Assembly: GCA_024685655.1 (NCBI GenBank)
Contig: JAIKVO010000253.1
Span: 1-44,288, forward strand
Direction: 5' to 3'
DNA length: 44,288 nucleotides
Source of the DNA: Treponemataceae bacterium
Lineage (GTDB): Bacteria > Spirochaetota > Spirochaetia > Treponematales > Treponemataceae
Every line of letters begins with the position of its first letter. The stretch's first letter is position 1. This document shows, piece after piece, positions 1 through 10,238 of the stretch. Under the pieces are notes generated by a model, which worked only from the letters and a program-made list of their open reading frames with translations, did not search any database and had not been told where the DNA came from. Both the position numbers and the translations under genes were made by a program.

Positions 1-1467
1 GCAGCGTTTTGTCGTTATCTGCGGAACGGCGGCGGCGCGCAAAAGCTCTATTTCTTCTGCAGGCGGGTTCGGGTGCTCGCCTAAGTCGTGCCAAACTTTT
101 AGCGGATTGCAGACGTTCTCGTCTGTCATGTGTGTTACAAGGACGTTCGCGTCGTCTTCTGCAGGAAGAGGAAGCTCCAGCTCAAGCGTTATAGGTTTTT
201 GCTCACGGATGTTCCAAGCAACGCCCTTGTAGCAAACCCCTCTGTTAATGTCGCTTGCACCGCAAGTTCCAGCAACGGACTTTGCGGACTCGCCGCCAGC
301 TGGGCAAGTTGCACCATTCGCACTGTCCGCGCTCTGCACGACGACGCACTCCGGTGTTTTAAGAACGCATTTTTTATACTGTTTCGTCAAGTTTTTGTAG
401 AAAGCGAACGTCCAGAATGTAGGCTTCGGGATAAGTCCGTTAGCCACAAGCCCGAACCCGCCGTGGAAAGGCGTGAACGGCACCCCGAACTCCTCGAAAA
501 TGTCGCCGAAAGTCCAGTATGAATAAGATGCGTGGTTGTCTCCGAACGTCGCGAGCATATTCGCAATGTAAGCGGCATTTTGGTTCGTGTCATGAACCGG
601 TGCGTTCGGCACGTATGATGTATTGAACTCTGTAACATGGATATCCATTTTGTTAAATTTCTCGAAAGAATCCACAATGCCGCGCGTAGAGTCGAGCTGC
701 TCAAAACAAGCCGAAACTTCGTGAAGCTTTGGATAGCCGTAGTGTCCGTTCCTCTCCGGGAGCGACGTCGTGTAATGATGGCGGCTCACAAAGTCGAGCG
801 GGCATTTGTGCGCCTCGACATACTCCAAAAAGCCTTTTATCCATTCTTTGTCAGTTCCGCCGCAGACGGCAGGACCGCCTACCTTGAAACGCGGATCAAC
901 TTCCTTAACCGCGCGTGAAGTAAGGTCGTAAAGCTTGAAATACTCGTTCATGTCCGCGTCCTTCCAGAAGCCAGGAAGATTCGGCTCGTTCCACACTTCA
1001 ACAGGCCACTCGACAACTTCGTCGCGTCCGTACCGCTCTATAAGGTGGTTCAGCGTTGCCTGCACCAAATCGGTCCACTTTTTGTAGTCGGAAGGCGGCG
1101 TGACATTGCCTTTCCAATAGAAAATCGTCTGGTCGCCGCTCGCAAGCTTTTTGGGCATAAAGCCTAGCTCCAGGAACGGACGCAAGCCAACTTCCTTGTA
1201 TGAGTCCATCACCATATCAAGGTATGTCCAGCAATACTCTATTATTGCCGGTGCGTCTTCTTTTTCTTTGTATTCGCGATAAATAGCCATGTCATCGCTG
1301 AAAAGTCCGTGTCCGCGTATATGCTCGAACCCGATTTTTCCCTGAACGAATTTGAGCTGCTCGAAATAATGCTTTTGAAGCGCAAGACCCATACGGCCTG
1401 TTCCAACACAGTAAAAAGCGTTGTTATTAAATATAACGTTTTCGTTCCCGTTGATTTTGTAGTTCAT
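1..1467 (-). CDS. GH39 family beta-xylosidase, 3' end cut by window edge
   Basis: This is a 489-codon open frame with no stop before the left edge. It starts at an ATG (1467-1465) preceded by a GGAG Shine-Dalgarno 6 nt upstream. The translation carries both catalytic signatures of glycoside hydrolase family 39: EVWNEPN with the acid/base Glu at residue 161, and VTEFNTSY with the nucleophile Glu at residue 280. This spacing matches characterised GH39 beta-xylosidases of about 500 aa, so only a short tail is probably missing. Family members release xylose from xylo-oligosaccharides by a retaining mechanism. No signal peptide is seen, so a cytoplasmic enzyme acting on imported oligosaccharides is likely. 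Exact substrate is inferred from the family only. Confidence 0.9.
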   Translation of the reverse strand, partial: MNYKINGNENVIFNNNAFYCVGTGRMGLALQKHYFEQLKFVQGKIGFEHIRGHGLFSDDMAIYREYKEKEDAPAIIEYCWTYLDMVMDSYKEVGLRPFLELGFMPKKLASGDQTIFYWKGNVTPPSDYKKWTDLVQATLNHLIERYGRDEVVEWPVEVWNEPNLPGFWKDADMNEYFKLYDLTSRAVKEVDPRFKVGGPAVCGGTDKEWIKGFLEYVEAHKCPLDFVSRHHYTTSLPERNGHYGYPKLHEVSACFEQLDSTRGIVDSFEKFNKMDIHVTEFNTSYVPNAPVHDTNQNAAYIANMLATFGDNHASYSYWTFGDIFEEFGVPFTPFHGGFGLVANGLIPKPTFWTFAFYKNLTKQYKKCVLKTPECVVVQSADSANGATCPAGGESAKSVAGTCGASDINRGVCYKGVAWNIREQKPITLELELPLPAEDDANVLVTHMTDENVCNPLKVWHDLGEHPNPPAEEIELLRAAAVPQITTKRC

Positions 1468-1490
1468 TGTACACTCCAATGTGGGGGCGT

Positions 1491-1675
1491 TACGGGGGCA
1501 AAACTGGAAAAAGCTTGCCCCCGTATGAAAGGGTAGCCCGCAACAACGTGCGGGCGTGGGGAAGACTTTCCCCTTCCGCTGACAATGCGCAGAACAGCCG
1601 TTGTACGCTACGAGCATAGCTCTCCGCGAGACTCGCTAACAACAGTCCACTGGACTGTTGTTCCCCTGCGCATTG
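1491..1675. repeat. GC-rich nest of inverted repeats between divergent genes
   Basis: The 333-bp gap between the xylosidase and the cyclase holds several dyads. TACGGGGGCAA (1491-1501) pairs perfectly with 1515-1525. GCCCGCA (1536-1542) pairs with 1549-1555. AACAACAGTCCA (1638-1649) pairs perfectly with 1651-1662 around a single base. CAATGCGCAG (1583-1592) pairs with 1666-1675 and encloses the last dyad. No convincing coding frame was found. The design suggests a REP-like or degenerate mobile repeat island rather than one operator. No sigma-70 promoter at a workable distance from 1802 was evident. Confidence 0.6.
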
Positions 1676-1801
1676 AAACGCTACGCTGGCAACGCGCAGG
1701 GTCGCTCCCTACCCCGAAAATTTTACTGAAATTATTGTACTTTATATTGGTTGAAAAATCAAACTTGCCAATTTCAAACTCGAAGAATAAAATATTAAAT
1801 C

Positions 1802-4800
1802 ATGAAAAAAGGCGTATCTTTTTTTGTTTTTTTTGTGATTTTTTCGTTTTTCTCTGTTTTAGGGTTCAGCCAGAGTTCATTTTTCGACAACTATGTCTAT
1901 CAGTCATGGAATTCGTTCGGAACTTTGAATGGAACTACAATTACTGATATATTGCAGACATCGGATGGGTATATAAATATCGGTACATATGAAGGACTTG
2001 CGCGTTTTGACGGCATGACTTTCACCACACACAAACGGGCAGCCGACAATGATCTTAGCTTTGTGTCCGTCCGTGCAATTCTTGAGGATTCTCGCGGACG
2101 GCTTTGGCTCGGCTCGAATGACGAAGGCGTTCAGTGTATATCGCCGGATGGGAAGAAAACTTACAATACTCAGAACGGTTTGCCGAACAATTCTATCCGC
2201 TGTTTTGCTGAAGATAAAAAAGGAAATATCTGGATAGGAACGGCAGCTGGCATTGTATATATAACGCCGGAGGATCATCTTTTAACACCGCAGTTCGAGG
2301 CTGGAACTGTTTCCAAGGGAACGCTCGCAATTTCGTTCTGCTGCGATGCTCAGGGCAGGGTTTGGCTTATAACGGCGAATGAACGCGGGCTTTTCGTTTT
2401 CAGGGATGGTTTGTTCAGGACTCGATCTGATCTTGCACAATTTGGCGATTTTTTTGCCACTTCGATATGTCAGGATAAAGATGGCGTTTTCTGGGTAGGG
2501 CTTGGTGATCATGGTCTTATCCGCATGAACGAGCACGGTGTTGAGAAAGTTGAATCTGGTACTGTTGCTGATTATATGCCGACTACGGCTTCTTTCGTTT
2601 CAAAGGACGGTACGATTTGGCTTGGAACAGAGAAGGGGCTTGTCGTTTATAGCGAAGGTAAGTTTTGCGAATATGAAGGAACTGTGCTTAATTCTGCGAA
2701 GATTAACAAAATTATCTGCGACCGCGAGAACAATATTTGGATAGCGACTGACAGAAACGGAATCGGCAAGCTTACGAAAGGAAAGTTCAAGATAATCCGA
2801 ATGGAACAGTCCGTGAACAGTTTGACAGAAGACAGGTCGGGAAAAATCTGGGTAGGAACAGATACCGGTGTTCTTTGCTACGACCATGATGTTCGCGTCG
2901 AGAATAAGCTTACGGAGTACACGAAAGGGCTTCGTATTCGTGATGTTTGTGCGACGAAAAACGGTGATGTTCTTGTGAGCTGCTATACAAAGCCGGGGCA
3001 ACTGCGATATGACGGTGAGAATATAAAAAGTTGGACAACGGATGACGGCCTTGCCGGAAACAAAGTTCGAGTTGCCATAGAGACTGATCCGAACGAGCTT
3101 TATGTCGGAACGACTACAGGCTTGAGTATAATCCATGCGGACGGAACAATTAAAAACTACAGGCAGCGTGATGGTCTTGAGAATGAGTATATAATGGCAT
3201 TGTATGAAGATACGAACGGTATCGTTTGGGTTGGAACGGACGGTGGCGGAATATACCTTATGAGGGATGAAGTGATTCTTTCTCACATAACGTCGAACAA
3301 CGGTCTTGCCGGAAACGTAATATTCAAAATAACGCAGGATCTTGACGGCTCATTCTGGATTTGTAGCGGAAGCGGCGTTACGCGGTGCCCTAATTTTGAT
3401 AGCCGTAGCGGCGTGCCTTATATCTTCCAGAGCATCGATTCTGATAACGGACTAGAGACAGATTCGATGTTCCAGCTTCTTGTCGATTCGTCCAACACGC
3501 TTTGGATGACGAGCAACCACGGTGTTTCATCCGCACCGCTTGATGACATAATAGACACTGCTTCCGGCAGACTAAAAAAGCTTTCCGTAAAGTTCTACAA
3601 CAGGAACGACGGGCTTGATTCCGATGGTCCGACTTCTACGGCAAAAAGCCTTGTTGACAGATACGGACGTGTTTGGTTCGCTATGGTTGATGGTATTGCG
3701 ATATACGATTCCCGCCATTCATACGAAAGCCGCGTCATGCCGCTTGTGCAGATACAAAGTGTTTCCGTTGATAATGTCGTCGTTCTTGACAACAGCCTTT
3801 ACACTTTCGAGCCGCCGTCGATAGTGCTTGCGCCAGGTACAAAGCGCGTTGACATTGCGTTTACAGGCTTGAGTTTCGATGCGCCTGAGAGAATTCACTT
3901 CACGCACAAGCTTACGAACTTTGAGGATGATTTCAGTGCGCCAGCCACCAGCCGCACAATGTCGTACACGAATCTTTCTCCTGGAACACATACGTTCTTT
4001 GTAAACGCCATTAACGGGGACGGCTTTTATTCGGACAGCGCGGAGGCGGTTCTTTTCGTGCAGAAGCCTTATATCTACCAGATGCCTGTTTTCTGGATTG
4101 TTATAGTAATCCTGTTTTTGGGAAGTCTTTTCCTTATCTTCTATATAAAACAGCGGCGTATTATGAATGAGAACGTACGCCTTGAGAAAATGGTAGCGCA
4201 ACGTACGTCAGAACTGGAAGAGGCAAAGGAGAAATCGGATTATCTTTTGCGCGCGATCTTGCCGGATCCTATTGCGGATGAACTTAAGAACGGGGTGCAT
4301 TCTATCGGCCAGAATTTTGACGATGTTACGATTTTGTTCTCTGATATAGTCGAGTTTACAAAAATGTCGAGCGGTCATACACCAGAGGAGATTGTAGATG
4401 CGCTTAACGATTTGTTCTCTTTGTTCGACCTTCGCGCGCAGCGGAGCGGTGTCGAGAAGATAAAGACTATCGGGGATGCTTATATGACTACGTGCGGTCT
4501 TCCGACTCCTAACAAGAATCATGCAAAGATTATGGTTGATTTTGCCAAAGGAATGCTTGAGGATCTAGAAAAATACAACAGGACTGCGAAGATTCAGTTC
4601 GCCTTGAGAATTGGTCTTAACAGCGGCTCCGCGATTGCAGGCGTTATTGGGCGTACGAAATTCATTTACGATGTTTGGGGAGATTCTGTGAACGTAGCAA
4701 GCCGTATGGAGACAGCTGCAACTCCGGGCGGAATCCGAGTGTCAGAGAATGTATACATACGTCTTAAGGACAGCGATGTTAAGTTCAGTGAACCGATTGA

Positions 4801-4849
4801 GTGCGACATTAAAGGAAAAGGCCGCATGGTTACTTATGATGTACTTTAG
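1802..4849 (+). CDS. Propeller-sensor transmembrane class III adenylate cyclase
   Basis: The 1015-aa protein has an N-terminal signal peptide (hydrophobic residues about 6-22). A large extracytoplasmic part follows, made of repeated two-component-regulator-propeller blades with the motif IWxGTxxG, then a Y_Y_Y domain at about 640-750. One TM helix lies near 762-782, followed by a short coiled coil and a C-terminal class III cyclase domain (about 835-1015). Both metal-binding aspartates are visible, D848 in FSDIVEFT and D892 in KTIGDAYM, as is the transition-state motif NVASR. A Lys just before D892 and the DVWGDSVN segment favour ATP over GTP. The protein would make cAMP in response to an external ligand. 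The following lipoprotein gene is 13 nt downstream, so the two are probably co-transcribed. The ligand is unknown. Confidence 0.88.
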   Translation: MKKGVSFFVFFVIFSFFSVLGFSQSSFFDNYVYQSWNSFGTLNGTTITDILQTSDGYINIGTYEGLARFDGMTFTTHKRAADNDLSFVSVRAILEDSRGRLWLGSNDEGVQCISPDGKKTYNTQNGLPNNSIRCFAEDKKGNIWIGTAAGIVYITPEDHLLTPQFEAGTVSKGTLAISFCCDAQGRVWLITANERGLFVFRDGLFRTRSDLAQFGDFFATSICQDKDGVFWVGLGDHGLIRMNEHGVEKVESGTVADYMPTTASFVSKDGTIWLGTEKGLVVYSEGKFCEYEGTVLNSAKINKIICDRENNIWIATDRNGIGKLTKGKFKIIRMEQSVNSLTEDRSGKIWVGTDTGVLCYDHDVRVENKLTEYTKGLRIRDVCATKNGDVLVSCYTKPGQLRYDGENIKSWTTDDGLAGNKVRVAIETDPNELYVGTTTGLSIIHADGTIKNYRQRDGLENEYIMALYEDTNGIVWVGTDGGGIYLMRDEVILSHITSNNGLAGNVIFKITQDLDGSFWICSGSGVTRCPNFDSRSGVPYIFQSIDSDNGLETDSMFQLLVDSSNTLWMTSNHGVSSAPLDDIIDTASGRLKKLSVKFYNRNDGLDSDGPTSTAKSLVDRYGRVWFAMVDGIAIYDSRHSYESRVMPLVQIQSVSVDNVVVLDNSLYTFEPPSIVLAPGTKRVDIAFTGLSFDAPERIHFTHKLTNFEDDFSAPATSRTMSYTNLSPGTHTFFVNAINGDGFYSDSAEAVLFVQKPYIYQMPVFWIVIVILFLGSLFLIFYIKQRRIMNENVRLEKMVAQRTSELEEAKEKSDYLLRAILPDPIADELKNGVHSIGQNFDDVTILFSDIVEFTKMSSGHTPEEIVDALNDLFSLFDLRAQRSGVEKIKTIGDAYMTTCGLPTPNKNHAKIMVDFAKGMLEDLEKYNRTAKIQFALRIGLNSGSAIAGVIGRTKFIYDVWGDSVNVASRMETAATPGGIRVSENVYIRLKDSDVKFSEPIECDIKGKGRMVTYDVL

Positions 4850-4862
4850 AAGTGGGGGATGT

Positions 4863-6116
4863 ATGAATAAGGTTTCAGTCAAAAAAACTCAGCGATGCAG
4901 TCAGTACGGTCATCGTTATTATAAAAATCACAGAATCATTTTTGCTTCGGTATTAGCCGCATTGTTTGTATTTGTGTTGTTTTCCGGTTGCAGCGAAAAA
5001 GAAGAAAACACTGTAAAAGTCGGCATTCTTCATTCTTTGTCAGGAACTATGGCAATTAGCGAGATTCCTGTCCGAGATTCAGAACTTCTTGCAATAAAAG
5101 AAATAAATGAAGCTGGTGGTGTCCTTGGTAAACAAATTGTCGTTGTGGAAGAAGACGGCGCGAGTGATCCTTCTACTTTCGTGGAAAAATCGCGTAAGTT
5201 GCTTTCTGAAGACAAAGTTGTGACGGTTTTCGGTTGCTGGACATCCGCATCGCGCAAGGCTGTTATGCCTGTTTTCGAGGAGCTTTACGGACTTTTGTGG
5301 TATCCTGTCCAATATGAGGGTATGGAGGCAAGCCCGAACATCATGTATATGGGGGCTTCTCCGAATCAGCAGGTCGTTCCGGCGGTTGATTACTGCGCCA
5401 AGAATTTTGGAAAGAAAATGTATCTGATAGGAAGCGACTATATTTTCCCTAGAACTGCGAACAGAATTATAAAGGCTCAGCTGGTGGATCTGGAAGGGGA
5501 GTGTGTCGGTGAAACTTATGTTCCGATGGGGCATTCTGATTTTACGCGGATAATCGAAGAAATAAAGCAGGAAGAGCCAGATGTAATAATCAATTCCTTG
5601 AACGGAGACTCTAATGTGCATTTCTTCAAGCAGCTTGTTCAAGCCGGCATCACTGCGGACGTAATTCCTGTCATGAGTTTTTCTATCGCTGAGGAAGAAG
5701 TGAACGCTGTCGGTGTCGAGTATCTTAAGGGCAATCTTGTTGCATGGAATTATTACGAAACGACAACTACAGATAAAAATGCCAAGTTTGTTTCTGCTTA
5801 CAAAAATGAATACGGAAAAGACCGGGTAACAGGTGATCCTATAGAAGCTGGTTATATTGCTGTCCTGATGTGGGCTAAGGCATGTGAGAAAGCCGGCAGT
5901 TTCGATGTCGAGGCTGTGCGGATTGCCGCAAAAGGGCTTAGTTTTACGGCTCCTGAGGGAACTGTAACGATTGACGGTGAAAACCAGCATTTGTACAAGC
6001 AGGTTCGTATCGGGAAAATTAACGAGAACGGTCTTATAGATGAAATATGGGCTACTCCGGGCGCAATAAAGCCGGATCCGTACCTCAGTACATATGAGTG
6101 GGCATTAGGATTGTAG
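4863..6116 (+). CDS. UrtA/AmiC-like solute-binding lipoprotein
   Basis: A GGGGGA ribosome site stands just ahead of the ATG at 4863. An upstream in-frame ATG would overlap the cyclase gene and is unlikely. The 417-aa product begins with a basic stretch, a hydrophobic segment and a lipobox LFSGC (Cys43), so it should be lipid-anchored. The remainder is a type-I periplasmic binding fold of the Peripla_BP_5 type (VKVGILHSLSGTMA, VTVFGCWTSASR, YPVQYEG, MGASPNQQ, C-terminal VRIGKI). These resemble urea/short-amide binding proteins. No permease or ATPase genes lie nearby, so it may serve a distant transporter or present ligand to the cyclase encoded just upstream. That second role is inference. Confidence 0.82.
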   Translation: MNKVSVKKTQRCSQYGHRYYKNHRIIFASVLAALFVFVLFSGCSEKEENTVKVGILHSLSGTMAISEIPVRDSELLAIKEINEAGGVLGKQIVVVEEDGASDPSTFVEKSRKLLSEDKVVTVFGCWTSASRKAVMPVFEELYGLLWYPVQYEGMEASPNIMYMGASPNQQVVPAVDYCAKNFGKKMYLIGSDYIFPRTANRIIKAQLVDLEGECVGETYVPMGHSDFTRIIEEIKQEEPDVIINSLNGDSNVHFFKQLVQAGITADVIPVMSFSIAEEEVNAVGVEYLKGNLVAWNYYETTTTDKNAKFVSAYKNEYGKDRVTGDPIEAGYIAVLMWAKACEKAGSFDVEAVRIAAKGLSFTAPEGTVTIDGENQHLYKQVRIGKINENGLIDEIWATPGAIKPDPYLSTYEWALGL

Positions 6117-6136
6117 TTTTGTTTTTTATGGGCGGC

Positions 6137-6257
6137 TTTTTGCGGTCACATTCGCGACCGCAAAAAACAGGCTTTCCGGGACTACGGCTTTCGCCTCCGA
6201 CCACGCTGACGCGTGTTTGCGCTGTTTGAAACTTCGCACTGACGTACTCGTTTCAAA
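6137..6257. repeat. Inverted repeats between convergent genes (possible bidirectional terminator)
   Basis: TTTTTGCGGTC (6137-6147) pairs perfectly with 6156-6166, leaving an 8-nt loop. A second dyad joins TTTGAAAC (6225-6232) and GTTTCAAA (6250-6257). The first lies about 20 nt after the lipoprotein stop and points at the 3' end of the convergent chemotaxis gene, so it could terminate from both sides, although no long U run follows the stem. The GC-rich style resembles the island at 1.5 kb. Confidence 0.45.
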
Positions 6258-6321
6258 TGCGCATCCCTACAATCCTTGCCGCAGTGTTGCTAATCTGGCA
6301 ATTTTCCTGTTAGAAATTCCT

Positions 6322-7950
6322 TTATTTGGAAAGCGTTTTTGCTATATTCGCGCTTGTCTCCACGTTCTCTTTGGCGACTTCGTTCACGTTTTCCATTGAA
6401 GTTTTTATATTCTGCAAAACAGTGTTAAGCGAATCGACGCGGTTTTTGAGCGTGTGCGAAAAGCCCGAAATGCTTTCTATTGTGGAATTCTGCCTGTTTA
6501 TCTCTCCAACAGATTTTTCGACAAGCGCGTTCGTTACAGAAGCTTCTTTTTCAAGTCCTTTGAGCGAGTTCATAATTTGTGTGGTGCTTGTGTTCATCTC
6601 GCTTATTCCCGCAAGAATTTCCTCTATCGCTTGCACTGTCGAGTGCAGCTCCGCGTTGCTTTTGCCTGTGAAATCCGCGCAGCTGTTTGCGGAAGAAGTT
6701 GCGCTTTCAACAAGTTCTACGTTTGTGTTAAGTTGCTCCGTAATTTGCGCGGCATTTTTTGCCGTTTCGTCAGAAAGTTTCCGTATCTCCTGCGCGATAA
6801 CGGAAAATCCCTTGCCGAGCGATCCTGCGTGCGCCGCTTCTATTGAGGCGTTCATCGCAAGAAGACCCGTGTGTGTTGCTATCTGATTTACTGTGTCTAC
6901 AAAAGTACGTATCGAGTTTGACGATTCTTGTACAAGCCCAACTTCCGTGACAAGTTTTTTTATCTGCTTAAGCTGAGTGTCGAGCATGATTGTCATCTCG
7001 TTCATTGACGATTTCCGCTTTTCTGCAATCTCGGATATATTCGAAAGTTTGTTTGCGATTTGTGTTATTTCTGACGATGTGCTTATCAACGATTTGTTTT
7101 GACGAAGCACGTTGTCCTGCATCTGTGAAACCTGCTCCATCACGTCCGTGCTTGATGATGTTACAAGAGATGTCTGCTCCGAAAGCACATCCGACTCAGA
7201 CGCAAGATATTTGTAAAGCTCGTCTATATCGTTTATTCCGCTGTTCACGTTGTGCACTTCATCGTTAAGTTTTTTGCCAATCTCTAAGCCTTCTGAACTT
7301 TTGCTAAGCACATTTCGTATCGTAATCAGCGATGTTTCAGCTGCTTTCTCGCCTTTTATTGCTTCATCGGTGATAAGCCTGTTCTGCTGCCATAAAAAGA
7401 CAAGTCCGTAAAATGATGACAATGTGGCTATTGAGCAGATGACTATTGCCACTACAGTTTCTAGTAAGTTCGTGTCTTTAAGCGCAAAAAATTCAAGGAT
7501 GAGCGCAATTACAAGAAGCAGTGATGCACAAGCAGCAAAAAGTTTTACGTGATACGAGCGCATTGAAAAAAGCTGGTTGAAAATCGCCATTACTATTATA
7601 AAACAAGCGGAGCGGTATATTTCGAGCGGAGTTTTTCCCATCCCCATGAAGAAAAGTATTCCGGCAATTGCAATAAGTATGCCGATTGTGTTCAGCGTAA
7701 TAGCTGTTTGGATTTTGCGTTTTTTCAGAAGAATACAGGCAGTAAGGAAAAGAAGAAAAGCAGCAACGGTAAAAGCCATTATTGTGTAAGTTCCGCGCAT
7801 GAACTGGGTTAGCCCGAGCGTACCGAATCCTAGCAGGAATATCAGGTTTCCGTAGATTATAACCGGGAGCTGACCTTTTTCACTAACTGTCAGATTTTTT
7901 AAATCTTCCTCAGAGCGAAAGAAAAAATTGATTATTGGGTTTTGTTTCAT
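6322..7950 (-). CDS. Methyl-accepting chemotaxis protein with six-TM N-terminus
   Basis: The 542-aa receptor starts with about 30 cytoplasmic residues. Roughly six hydrophobic helices (residues about 28-195) follow with only short loops and no periplasmic sensory domain. The rest is the MCP signalling coiled coil with the conserved hairpin tip (HTGLLAMNASIEAAHAG). It would couple to CheW/CheA and steer the flagellar motor. No HAMP domain is apparent. A membrane-embedded sensor suggests detection of membrane state, redox state or a small hydrophobic cue, which is inference. It is convergent with the lipoprotein gene and lies downstream of a second receptor on the same strand, separated by a hairpin. 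Confidence 0.9.
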   Translation of the reverse strand: MKQNPIINFFFRSEEDLKNLTVSEKGQLPVIIYGNLIFLLGFGTLGLTQFMRGTYTIMAFTVAAFLLFLTACILLKKRKIQTAITLNTIGILIAIAGILFFMGMGKTPLEIYRSACFIIVMAIFNQLFSMRSYHVKLFAACASLLLVIALILEFFALKDTNLLETVVAIVICSIATLSSFYGLVFLWQQNRLITDEAIKGEKAAETSLITIRNVLSKSSEGLEIGKKLNDEVHNVNSGINDIDELYKYLASESDVLSEQTSLVTSSSTDVMEQVSQMQDNVLRQNKSLISTSSEITQIANKLSNISEIAEKRKSSMNEMTIMLDTQLKQIKKLVTEVGLVQESSNSIRTFVDTVNQIATHTGLLAMNASIEAAHAGSLGKGFSVIAQEIRKLSDETAKNAAQITEQLNTNVELVESATSSANSCADFTGKSNAELHSTVQAIEEILAGISEMNTSTTQIMNSLKGLEKEASVTNALVEKSVGEINRQNSTIESISGFSHTLKNRVDSLNTVLQNIKTSMENVNEVAKENVETSANIAKTLSK

Positions 7951-8070
7951 AATTCAGCACCTCGATGTAATGTTTTTTTGCCTGTACCTGGCTGTATATT
8001 TTCTAAAAAAGCAACCTGGCTGCATAACTTGCGTTCGCTCGGCTAAAAGTGTTTATAGTTTTATAGACCT

Positions 8071-8112
8071 GTCGCATACCGCAGGCTTGTTGCCATTTTT
8101 GCGGCATACGAC
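8071..8112 (-). terminator. Probable terminator after the Cache receptor gene
   Basis: The segments 8071-8082 and 8101-8112 form a 12-bp stem with two mismatches and an 18-nt loop, 11 nt beyond the stop of the receptor gene that ends at 8124. No clear U tract follows, so the call is tentative. The remaining 120 bp up to the next receptor gene show nothing further. Confidence 0.4.
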
Positions 8113-8123
8113 AGATTGTCGCA

Positions 8124-10238
8124 TCACACTTTGAAAAGGTCTATTTCCTCTCCAATCTTGTTGATGTTGTCCGCCATTTTGCCGGAGATAGTTGAAAGCG
8201 CGGAACCAGTCTCGTTTATGCGCTGCGCGCCGGTGTGCATCTCCTGAATGCTGTCCTTCATCGTCTCGGTGGCAATCTGGAGCTTCTGGATTTCGGAAAG
8301 AATATGCTTGTTTCCTTCTGTCATCTCGCCGGATGCCGCGCGAACTTCTGAAGTGCTGTCATTCATTGACTGCAAGGCGGAAGTAATCTGCTTTGAGCCG
8401 ATCTGCTGCTCTTCCATTGCGCCCCTTATCTGCTCGATAATCTGGCTTGTCTCGGCGACGCTTTGCGAGATGGCGGCGAATGCGGCATCCGTTTCGCTGG
8501 AAACAGCTACAATTTCGCGGATTGTTTCCTGAATCTTTTTTAGCTCCGTACCGATTGTGCGCGACTGTTCTGTAGATGTCTCCGAAAGCTTACGAATCTC
8601 GTCCGCAACGACGGAGAAACCTTTTCCGGCATCGCCCGCATGAGCCGCCTCAATAGCAGCGTTCATAGCAAGCAAGTTCGTCTGCTCTGCAATGCTTGCA
8701 ATGGCGGTGTTCGCGTCCTGCAGCATCTCTGACTGTTCCTCTATGTGGGCTATCTTCTCGTTCGCGTTGCTCTGTGTGTTTGAGCCAGCGATTGAGTGCT
8801 GTTGCAATGTGTTGAACGATGTTATCATCTTGCCGACGGAGCTGTTTACGGCATTGATGTTGCCTATCATCTCCTCTACCGCCGTGGATGCCTGTGAAAC
8901 GCTGTCAGCCTGTGAGCCGATCATGCGTTCAAGCGACTCAATGTTCGCGCTTATCTGGTTAACGGCTCCCGCTGTCTCGTCAACGGAGTTGGCCTGGTTC
9001 AAAATCTGCTTGTTGACGCTCTCAATGTTTGAGATAATCTCTGTTATCGACGCGGATGTGTCCTGCGTGCTTGCCTGAAGATCGCCGTCTACAGTGATAA
9101 GGTTTGTCTTGGAGTCCTGCAAAGATGAAACAATGCCGTGAAGTTTTTCGATAAAGTCGTTGAAACCGTTTACCACATCGCCAATCTCGTCGTTCGTTGC
9201 CTGCGGAATGCGCTGTGTAAGGTCTGCGTTGCCGCTTGCAATCGTCGTGATTGAGCTTTTTACAGTCTTAAGCGGTCTTATGAGTAATCGTACAAGTACG
9301 AGCGATATCAGTGCTGAGATAATGATTGTCACGATTACGATTAAATTGATGAGCTTCTGCATCGTCGTGAGAGCACCAAAATACATATCATAAGGTGCTA
9401 CGGCGAAAACCGTCCAGTTTGTGTTTGGAACGCGCTTGTATGCGGCAATCAGGTGAGCTCCGATATTTGGATCAATGAAGGTGTCTACGCCTTCAAGTCC
9501 TTGCATGATGTTAGCAAGTACAAGACCTAAACCTTCTGACTCGTCAAGCGTTGCTTCTTCGCCTTCTTCCTGAGGAACGGCATTTTCGTCCGTTCCAGCA
9601 TTTACGTTCGCGATTGTCGTGCCGGCTATCCAGTTTATAACGGCCGGATGCATTCCGCCGCCAAGGTCTACGTCCTGAATTATGTCCACAAGAAGACTGT
9701 CGCTTATAACCATTACGATTGCACCGACAATCTTTCCGTCATGGTTACGTACAGGAACGCTGTAATGTTGCAGAATACTGTCTGTAACTGGGCTTAGTGT
9801 CGGGTCTGAAACGTAATTTTTTCCGGCAAAAGCCTCCATAAAATAAGGCCTTGTCGCAAAGTTCATGAATCTTCCGTCAGCAACGATTGCGTCGCCGTTT
9901 GCGTTGTAGAAAGCAACGTTCTCATAATGTCCGCCGAATGCCGGAGCTATATTGGCAAGTTGTCTTTGCTTTTCTTCGATGGGTACAGAATCATCTTTCA
10001 TGCATTCAAGTTCAGCCAGAAAGTGCAAAGCTGTGAAGTGCTTTTCGTTAATTGCGGCAATCTGGTTTGCTACGTCAGTTGCCACGGCAGTAAAATGATT
10101 ATCTACGCTTTCTTCCATTCCGCTGGATGAAGTCGAATATGCTGCTGCTCCGATTGTGATAGTTGCTGTAAGGATAACAGCAAGAAACATGATGAGTATT
10201 TTTATTGATAACGATACTCGCAATGATTTTTTACCCAT
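8124..10238 (-). CDS. Methyl-accepting chemotaxis protein, Cache-HAMP type
   Basis: The 704-aa receptor has classic architecture. A TM helix lies near residues 12-32, and an extracytoplasmic dCache-like domain spans about 35-285 (motifs [42 protein letters not shown]). A second TM helix at about 288-310 is followed by HAMP (310-365) and the signalling coiled coil with [20 protein letters not shown] at the tip. dCache domains usually bind amino acids, organic acids or similar small ligands directly. The domain carries an acidic insertion rich in Glu/Asp around residue 215. A GGAG ribosome site precedes the ATG. Confidence 0.93.
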   Translation of the reverse strand: MGKKSLRVSLSIKILIMFLAVILTATITIGAAAYSTSSSGMEESVDNHFTAVATDVANQIAAINEKHFTALHFLAELECMKDDSVPIEEKQRQLANIAPAFGGHYENVAFYNANGDAIVADGRFMNFATRPYFMEAFAGKNYVSDPTLSPVTDSILQHYSVPVRNHDGKIVGAIVMVISDSLLVDIIQDVDLGGGMHPAVINWIAGTTIANVNAGTDENAVPQEEGEEATLDESEGLGLVLANIMQGLEGVDTFIDPNIGAHLIAAYKRVPNTNWTVFAVAPYDMYFGALTTMQKLINLIVIVTIIISALISLVLVRLLIRPLKTVKSSITTIASGNADLTQRIPQATNDEIGDVVNGFNDFIEKLHGIVSSLQDSKTNLITVDGDLQASTQDTSASITEIISNIESVNKQILNQANSVDETAGAVNQISANIESLERMIGSQADSVSQASTAVEEMIGNINAVNSSVGKMITSFNTLQQHSIAGSNTQSNANEKIAHIEEQSEMLQDANTAIASIAEQTNLLAMNAAIEAAHAGDAGKGFSVVADEIRKLSETSTEQSRTIGTELKKIQETIREIVAVSSETDAAFAAISQSVAETSQIIEQIRGAMEEQQIGSKQITSALQSMNDSTSEVRAASGEMTEGNKHILSEIQKLQIATETMKDSIQEMHTGAQRINETGSALSTISGKMADNINKIGEEIDLFKV

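Noticed and set aside
1765-1793. TTGCCA-N17-TAAAAT as promoter of the cyclase gene
   Set aside because: The -10 ends only 8 bp before the ATG, which would give an almost leaderless mRNA; not convincing.
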